Made by a program: the position numbers and the translations under genes. From an uncultured Pseudoflavonifractor sp. (lineage in GTDB: Bacteria; Bacillota; Clostridia; Oscillospirales; Oscillospiraceae): 26,517 nucleotides of DNA. Location of the stretch: the NCBI GenBank assembly GCA_904419835.1, contig CAJFTA010000032.1, positions 1 to 26,517 on the forward strand, read 5' to 3'. Under the pieces are notes generated by a model, which ran no database searches, was not told the origin of the DNA, and was given only the letters and a program-made list of their open reading frames with translations. Positions 21,988 to 26,517 of this stretch are shown piece after piece (positions within the stretch are counted from its first letter, which is position 1; each line of letters starts with the position of its first letter).

Positions 21988-23646
21988 ATGAAAAAAAAGC
22001 TGATGAAATTCGCCGCGCTGGCCCTTGCCGCCGTACTGACGCTCCCGGCGCTTTCCACGGATGCCGTCAGAGCAGCCGGCATCCCCATGAGCGCCAGCAT
22101 CCGTATCGGGCTAACCTACGGCAGCGACGCCGTCCCCGGCGCCAACCTGCTCAACAGCACCGGCAGCGGCTACCGGCTGGGCTATTATGACGACAGCCTC
22201 AACTTCGTCCAGCTGGGCTACACCACGGAGACGGGCATCTCCGTGGTCAAGACCCAGAACGTGTGGTACGGCCCGCTCTCCAACGGCCTGAGCGGCTATA
22301 CCGACACACAGACCTCGTCCATCGCCGTGGGCTGCTACCACATCCAGCTGCCGGGCGCCTATTCCACCTTTGAAGAGGCCGCGGCCGCCGCGGTCGCCGT
22401 GCCCGGCGGTTTCCCCGCCTGGACCGACGGGACCTACACGGTGCGGCTGGGGGCCTACCTCTCCTCGGAGGAGGCCAACACGGCCCTGACCGCTCTGGGC
22501 GTCCCGGACGCCGCAGTCTGCGGCACCAGCAGCTACGGTGTGTCCGTGGTCAAGACGGGCACGAGCACCATCCTCTTCCAGTTTGACGGCGACGCGTCCC
22601 GATCCCTGGGCGTGATGCCCGGGCTGGACAACTCGGTCAAGACCCTGACCTGGTACGCCAAGCGGAAGTATTACGGCGGCTTCCGCTACCAGCGTGTCAG
22701 CGGCGGCAACCTGACGGTGGTCAATGTGGTGGACCGGGAGGACTACATCAACTGCGTCATCTCCCAGGAGATGAGCCCCTCCTGGCCGGTGGAGGCTCTG
22801 AAGGCCCAGGCGGTCACCGCCCGGAGCTACGCCGCCTCCTGCACGGGACGGCACACCTCCAGCGGCTTTGACCTGTGCGCCACCACCCATTGCCAGGCCT
22901 ATCCCGGCGCCGGCTCTGTCAATGACAATACATACCGGGCCGCCCAGGAGACATCGGGACAGTATGTGTGGTACAACGGCTCCATTGCGGAGACCTACTA
23001 TTTCTCCTCTGACGGCGGCGCCACCGAGAGCGCCAAGAATGTCTGGGGGGGAAATCTGCCCTATCTGGTGGGGGTCGAGGACCCCTGGGAGGCCACAGTG
23101 GTCAGCAAGATCTCCAACTATAACTGGAGCTATACCTTTACCGCCGATGAACTGGCGGCCAAGCTGCGCGCCTCCGGCCGCAACTGCGGCACGCTGGCCG
23201 GCGTGCGGGTGTCGGAATACACCGCCAACGGAAATGTAAGGGCGCTGACCTTTACGGATACCAGCGGCAGCAGCTGGACCATCACCGGCTGCGACAGCTG
23301 CCGGATCTTCCTGGGCGTGAACTCGCCCCGGTTTACCATTACCGGCGGAAGCGGCGGATACTATGTAAATGAGGACGGATCGGCGCTGTCCTCCGTCTCG
23401 GGGGCCTACGCCATTGACGGCAGCGGCAATGTGTCCGCCATCAGCGGCACGCCCTACGTCATCACCGGCAGCGGCACAGAGGTGCTGGCCTCCCCCGGCT
23501 CCACGGGGGACAGCTTCACCGTTTCCGGCACCGGAAACGGGCACAACGTGGGCATGAGCCAGTGGGGGGCCTACGCCATGGCCCAGGCCGGAAAAACCTA
23601 CGTTGACATTCTGAAGTTCTACTACACCGGCGTGGAAATCCGATAA
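21988..23646 (+). CDS. SpoIID/LytB-family protein (peptidoglycan lytic transglycosylase type)
   Basis: SpoIID-family enzymes cleave glycan strands; SpoIID itself acts in forespore engulfment. The 552-residue product has a signal peptide (1-30), a repetitive N-terminal region (about 110-190) with SPOR-like segments, and the SpoIID core from about 235. This includes VVDREDYINCVISQEMSPSW with the catalytic Glu261, and His289/Cys297/His301-Cys302, which matches the zinc-site pattern of Clostridioides SpoIID. The motif GHNVGMSQWGAYAM (518-531) ends the core. A Gly/Ser-rich insert of about 65 residues (450-515) separates it from LGVNSPRFTI. ATG 21988 follows GGAG; an earlier in-frame ATG at 21913 lies over the asd promoter region. 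queA follows 50 bp later. Confidence 0.9.
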   Translation: MKKKLMKFAALALAAVLTLPALSTDAVRAAGIPMSASIRIGLTYGSDAVPGANLLNSTGSGYRLGYYDDSLNFVQLGYTTETGISVVKTQNVWYGPLSNGLSGYTDTQTSSIAVGCYHIQLPGAYSTFEEAAAAAVAVPGGFPAWTDGTYTVRLGAYLSSEEANTALTALGVPDAAVCGTSSYGVSVVKTGTSTILFQFDGDASRSLGVMPGLDNSVKTLTWYAKRKYYGGFRYQRVSGGNLTVVNVVDREDYINCVISQEMSPSWPVEALKAQAVTARSYAASCTGRHTSSGFDLCATTHCQAYPGAGSVNDNTYRAAQETSGQYVWYNGSIAETYYFSSDGGATESAKNVWGGNLPYLVGVEDPWEATVVSKISNYNWSYTFTADELAAKLRASGRNCGTLAGVRVSEYTANGNVRALTFTDTSGSSWTITGCDSCRIFLGVNSPRFTITGGSGGYYVNEDGSALSSVSGAYAIDGSGNVSAISGTPYVITGSGTEVLASPGSTGDSFTVSGTGNGHNVGMSQWGAYAMAQAGKTYVDILKFYYTGVEIR

Positions 23647-23696
23647 GGGAGAGCCGGCATACTATTTTGAATCTGAAAGCAGGGAACAGCAAGCGC

Positions 23697-24728
23697 ATGG
23701 AACTGAAAACATCTGACTTTTACTACGACCTTCCCCAGGAGCTCATCGCCCAGACTCCCCTGGACCGGCGAGACGGATCCCGGCTGATGGTGCTGAACAA
23801 GGAGACGGGGGAGACCTCCCACCACCACTTTTACGAGCTGCCCGATTTCCTCCGCCCGGGCGACTGCCTGGTGCTCAACGACTCCCGGGTGCTGCCCGCC
23901 CGTCTGCTGGGACACCGGGAGCCCACAGGCGGCGCGGTGGAGGTGCTGCTGCTCATCGACCGGGGCAGCAAGGTCTGGGAGTGCCTGGTGCGGCCCGGAC
24001 GGAAGGTAAAGCCGGGCACAAAGCTCTCCTTCGGCGACGGCCTGCTGACCGCCGACGTGCTGGAGGAGGTGGAGGGCGGAAACCGGCTGATTGAATTCCA
24101 CTACGACGGCATTTTCCTGGAAATTCTGGAGCAGCTGGGCAAAATGCCTCTGCCGCCCTATATCAAGGAGGAGCTCAGCGACCCGGAGCGGTATCAGACG
24201 GTGTACTCCCGGGAGGTGGGCTCCGCCGCCGCCCCCACGGCCGGGCTCCACTTCACGAAGGAGCTGCTGGCACAGATTGAGGCCATGGGCGTGCGCCTGG
24301 CCTACGTGACACTCCATGTTGGCCTTGGCACCTTCCGGCCTGTGAAGGAAGAGAATATTACAGACCATGAGATGCACGCCGAGTACTGCATGATCTCCCA
24401 AAAGACGGCGGACATCATCAACGAGACCAAGGCCGGCGGCGGGCGGGTCATCTGCGTGGGCACCACCTCCTGCCGGACCATCGAGAGCTGGGCCGCCGAG
24501 GACGGCACTCTGAAGGAGAGCGCCGGCTGGACCAGCATCTATATCTACCCCGGTTACCGCTTCAAGGTGCTGGACTGTCTAATCACCAACTTCCATCTGC
24601 CCGAGTCCACGCTGGTGATGTTGGTCTCTGCCCTGGCGGGCCGGGAGCACATCCTGAATGCCTACGCAGAAGCGGTGCGGGAGAAGTACCGGTTCTTCTC
24701 CTTCGGCGACGCCATGTTTATCTGCTGA
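23697..24728 (+). CDS. queA: S-adenosylmethionine:tRNA ribosyltransferase-isomerase
   Basis: QueA transfers the ribosyl part of S-adenosylmethionine to preQ1 in tRNA, making epoxyqueuosine. The 343-residue product has the expected start (MELKTSDFYYDLPQELIAQ), LNDSRVLPARL, PLPPYIKE, AAPTAGLHFT and LHVGLGTFRPV. ATG 23697 fits the family N-terminus, though only a weak AGGGA site precedes it; a TTG at 23667 is less likely. It lies between spoIID and tgt, a common clostridial arrangement, and works in sequence with tgt. No queG or queH is present. Confidence 0.97.
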   Translation: MELKTSDFYYDLPQELIAQTPLDRRDGSRLMVLNKETGETSHHHFYELPDFLRPGDCLVLNDSRVLPARLLGHREPTGGAVEVLLLIDRGSKVWECLVRPGRKVKPGTKLSFGDGLLTADVLEEVEGGNRLIEFHYDGIFLEILEQLGKMPLPPYIKEELSDPERYQTVYSREVGSAAAPTAGLHFTKELLAQIEAMGVRLAYVTLHVGLGTFRPVKEENITDHEMHAEYCMISQKTADIINETKAGGGRVICVGTTSCRTIESWAAEDGTLKESAGWTSIYIYPGYRFKVLDCLITNFHLPESTLVMLVSALAGREHILNAYAEAVREKYRFFSFGDAMFIC

Positions 24729-24764
24729 AGCACAAAAAGAAAAGATTAAGATAGGAGTTTTTGC

Positions 24765-25904
24765 GTGTTTGAAGTAGTCAAGACCCAGGGCAGGGCCCGG
24801 CGGGGCGTGTTTACCTGTGCCCACGGAACGGTTCAGACCCCTGTTTTTATGAACGTCGGCACCCAGGGTGCCATCAAGGGGGCGGTGTCGGCCCACGACC
24901 TGAAGGAGGTGGGCTGCCAGATCGAGCTGTCCAACACCTACCACCTCCACCTCCGCCCCGGCGACGGTATCGTGAAGGAGATGGGCGGCCTCCACAGATT
25001 CATGGACTGGGACGGCCCCATCCTCACCGACTCCGGCGGGTTCCAGGTGTTCTCCCTGTCCGGCCTGCGGAAGATCACCGAGGAGGGCGTCACCTTTGCC
25101 TCCCACATTGACGGCCGCCGGGTCTTTATGGGCCCGGAAGAGAGCATGCGTATCCAGTCCAATCTGGGCAGCGACATCGCCATGGCCTTTGACGAGTGCG
25201 TGGCCAACCCCTCCACCCGGGAGTATGTAAAGCCCTCCTGCGAGCGCACGCTGCGGTGGCTGGAGCGGTGCAAGGCGGAGCATGACCGGCTCAACAGCCT
25301 GCCCGACACGGTCAATCCCCAGCAGATGCTCTTCGGCATCAACCAGGGCGGTATTTACCCCGACCTGCGGGTGTGGCACATGCAGGAGACGGCCAAGATC
25401 GACTGCGACGGCTACGCCATCGGCGGCCTGGCGGTGGGGGAGCCCACCCAGACCATGTACGACATCATCGATGCCGTGGAGCCGTACATGCCCAGGGAGA
25501 AGCCCCGGTATCTCATGGGCGTGGGCACACCCTCCAACATCATTGAGGCGGTGGCCCGGGGCGTGGACTTTTTCGACTGCGTCATGCCCGCCCGCAACGC
25601 CCGCCATGGGAAGCTCTACACCTGGGAGGGCACGCTGAACATCAAGAACGAGAAGTACAAGACCGATCCCAGCCCCATTGACCCCACCTGCACCTGTCCG
25701 GCCTGCCGTTCCTTCTCCCGGGCCTACCTGCGCCATCTGTTCGCGGCGGGAGAGATGCTGGCCATGCGCCTGGCGGTGCTCCACAATCTCCACTTCTACA
25801 ACGAGCTGATGGTACGCATCCGCTCCGCCCTGGACGAGGGTACCTTTGAGGAATTCCGCCGCGCATACAGCGGAAAATTGGACGCGCCCATCGGAAATTC
25901 GTAA
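24765..25904 (+). CDS. tgt: Queuine/preQ1 tRNA-guanine transglycosylase
   Basis: Tgt exchanges guanine-34 for preQ1 in tRNAs with GUN anticodons, just before the QueA step. The 379-residue TIM-barrel enzyme shows LTDSGGFQVFSL with Asp89 as general acid/base, the nucleophile Asp271 in GVDFFDCVMPARNARHG, and zinc ligands Cys309, Cys311, Cys314 and His340. The segment MPARNAR differs from the common MPTRNAR by one residue. The start is GTG 24765, with AGGAG seven bases before it. It follows queA by 36 bp; yajC has its own promoter just after. Confidence 0.98.
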   Translation: MFEVVKTQGRARRGVFTCAHGTVQTPVFMNVGTQGAIKGAVSAHDLKEVGCQIELSNTYHLHLRPGDGIVKEMGGLHRFMDWDGPILTDSGGFQVFSLSGLRKITEEGVTFASHIDGRRVFMGPEESMRIQSNLGSDIAMAFDECVANPSTREYVKPSCERTLRWLERCKAEHDRLNSLPDTVNPQQMLFGINQGGIYPDLRVWHMQETAKIDCDGYAIGGLAVGEPTQTMYDIIDAVEPYMPREKPRYLMGVGTPSNIIEAVARGVDFFDCVMPARNARHGKLYTWEGTLNIKNEKYKTDPSPIDPTCTCPACRSFSRAYLRHLFAAGEMLAMRLAVLHNLHFYNELMVRIRSALDEGTFEEFRRAYSGKLDAPIGNS

Positions 25905-25911
25905 AGAGGGC

Positions 25912-25940
25912 TTGCCAAGCGGAGTGAATGCCGCTATAAT
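25912..25940 (+). promoter_or_regulatory. Sigma-A promoter of yajC
   Basis: TTGCCA (25912-25917), an exact 17-bp spacer and a perfect TATAAT (25935-25940), beginning 8 bp after the tgt stop. Confidence 0.85.
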
Positions 25941-25994
25941 GTATAAAGTTGCCACAGGGCAAGGGGCAGAAATACTGTATTTGGAGGAATTGAC

Positions 25995-26300
25995 TTGGAT
26001 ATCATTTCCATCGTAATGATCGTTGCAATGCTGGCCATCTTCTATTTCCTGCTTATCCGGCCGGAGAACAAGAAGAAAAAGGCCCTGGCCGAGCTGCGCA
26101 GCAGCCTGGCTGTGGGTGATCTCATCACCACCATCGGCGGCATCGTGGGCACCATCTGCGCCGTGAAGGAGGACACCATTGTCATCGAGACCGGCGCCGA
26201 CCGGGTCCGTATCGAGTTCACCAAGTGGGCTGTGTCCACCAAGGGCGCCCAGACCTCTGAGGATGCCGCTCCCGCCAAGGAAGAGAAGGAAAAGAAGTAA
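25995..26300 (+). CDS. yajC: Preprotein translocase subunit YajC
   Basis: YajC is a small accessory membrane protein of the Sec translocon, associating with SecDF. The 101-residue product has one N-terminal membrane helix (about 3-21), then LIRPENKKKKALAEL, the usual YajC family sequence, and a soluble domain (VGDLITTIGGIVGTICAVKE) ending in a charged Glu/Lys tail. TTG 25995 is the start, with GGAGG seven bases upstream. secD/secF, which often follow, are not present before the window ends; a hairpin at 26321-26352 closes the unit. Confidence 0.93.
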   Translation: MDIISIVMIVAMLAIFYFLLIRPENKKKKALAELRSSLAVGDLITTIGGIVGTICAVKEDTIVIETGADRVRIEFTKWAVSTKGAQTSEDAAPAKEEKEKK

Positions 26301-26320
26301 TTCCAAAACTGCAACTGCCA

Positions 26321-26352
26321 GAGCAGCCGGTCGCGTTTGCGGCCGGCTGCTC
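26321..26352 (+). terminator. Hairpin after yajC, probable terminator
   Basis: GAGCAGCCGGTCGC pairs with GCGGCCGGCTGCTC (14 pairs, one T-G) around GTTT. Only a weak T stretch (AGTTTGTC) follows, then the 94-bp repeat begins. Confidence 0.7.
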
Positions 26353-26356
26353 AGTT

Positions 26357-26450
26357 TGTCAAAAAACCTTGGTTGAACAGAATGGGGCTGTGTCGGGGCG
26401 GGGGAGCGCGAGGGGGCGGCCGCCCGCCTCGCGTGGAATCGAATGCCCCG
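26357..26450 (+). repeat. Right copy of the 94-bp dispersed repeat
   Basis: Plus-strand copy starting TGTCAAAAAACCTTGG and ending GAATCGAATGCCCCG; 87 of 94 positions match 6-99 in the opposite orientation. The palindromic GC-rich core is fully kept. As on the left, it starts just after a strong hairpin. Confidence 0.85.
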
Positions 26451-26513
26451 GAAGCCTTGCTGTGCAAGGCTTCCGGAGAGCGGAGCGGGGACTTTTGCGC
26501 CGCTGTGCGGCGC
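26448..26513. repeat. Two perfect hairpins at the right end
   Basis: CCGGAAGCCTTGC (26448-26460) pairs with GCAAGGCTTCCGG (26464-26476), loop TGT. GCGCCGC (26497-26503) pairs with GCGGCGC (26507-26513), again with loop TGT. No T-runs follow, so these look like part of a larger repeat element, cut by the window edge, rather than terminators. Confidence 0.7.
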
Positions 26514-26517
26514 GAAA

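Overview
The window is about 26.5 kb of GC-rich, gene-dense DNA from a low-motility-of-content core region of a Firmicutes chromosome. The gene set (ylxM-ffh-rpsP-khpA-rimM-trmD, a SpoIID-family protein, a DUF1836 regulator, the YfmF/YfmH pair, a zinc-ribbon type L28) and the clean TTGACA/TATAAT-like promoters point to a high-GC anaerobic clostridial lineage. My best guess is Oscillospiraceae, near Flavonifractor/Lawsonibacter/Intestinimonas. That placement is inferred from gene content and style, not from a database search.

Layout. 1-673 is non-coding and carries the left copy of a 94-bp repeat, a strong hairpin and a 173-bp MITE-like element with 33-bp inverted ends. 674-2799 (+) holds rarA and a patatin-like lipase. 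2948-5050 (+) is a lipoprotein flavoreductase with two FMN-binding domains and one FAD domain. 5215-5802 (+) is a DUF1836 regulator with its own sigma-A promoter. 5871-8745 (+) is an NfeD-flotillin-GNAT cluster matching the order of Bacillus subtilis yuaF-floT-yuaI. 8877-9713 (-) is a DegV protein. 9886-13536 (-) is the signal-recognition/ribosome-maturation operon ylxM-ffh-rpsP-khpA-rimM-trmD. 13834-18218 (+) is a tightly overlapped operon yfmF-yfmH-lgt-folD. 18329-18517 (-) is rpmB. 18709-21522 (-) is asd-dapA-dapB, the entry into diaminopimelate/lysine synthesis, preceded by a lysine riboswitch (21723-21895) with terminator and antiterminator. 21988-25904 (+) is a spoIID-like gene, queA and tgt (queuosine tRNA modification); yajC (25995-26300) has its own promoter. 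The right end carries an inverted copy of the left-end repeat and more hairpins.

How the parts fit. Much of the window serves translation and membrane or wall biogenesis: SRP targeting (ffh), ribosome assembly (rpsP, rimM, rpmB, khpA), tRNA modification (trmD, queA, tgt), lipoprotein maturation (lgt), the Sec accessory yajC, and peptidoglycan precursor supply (asd-dapA-dapB). The accessory parts are the flavoreductase, the flotillin cluster and the intergenic repeats.

I found no CRISPR array, prophage, complete insertion sequence, toxin-antitoxin pair or tRNA/rRNA gene. The less ordinary items are the tandem-FMN reductase with altered active-site positions, the Asp/Gly-rich NfeD protein in the flotillin cluster, a possible promoter running antisense across the lysine riboswitch into spoIID, and the repeats that bracket the window in opposite orientation.
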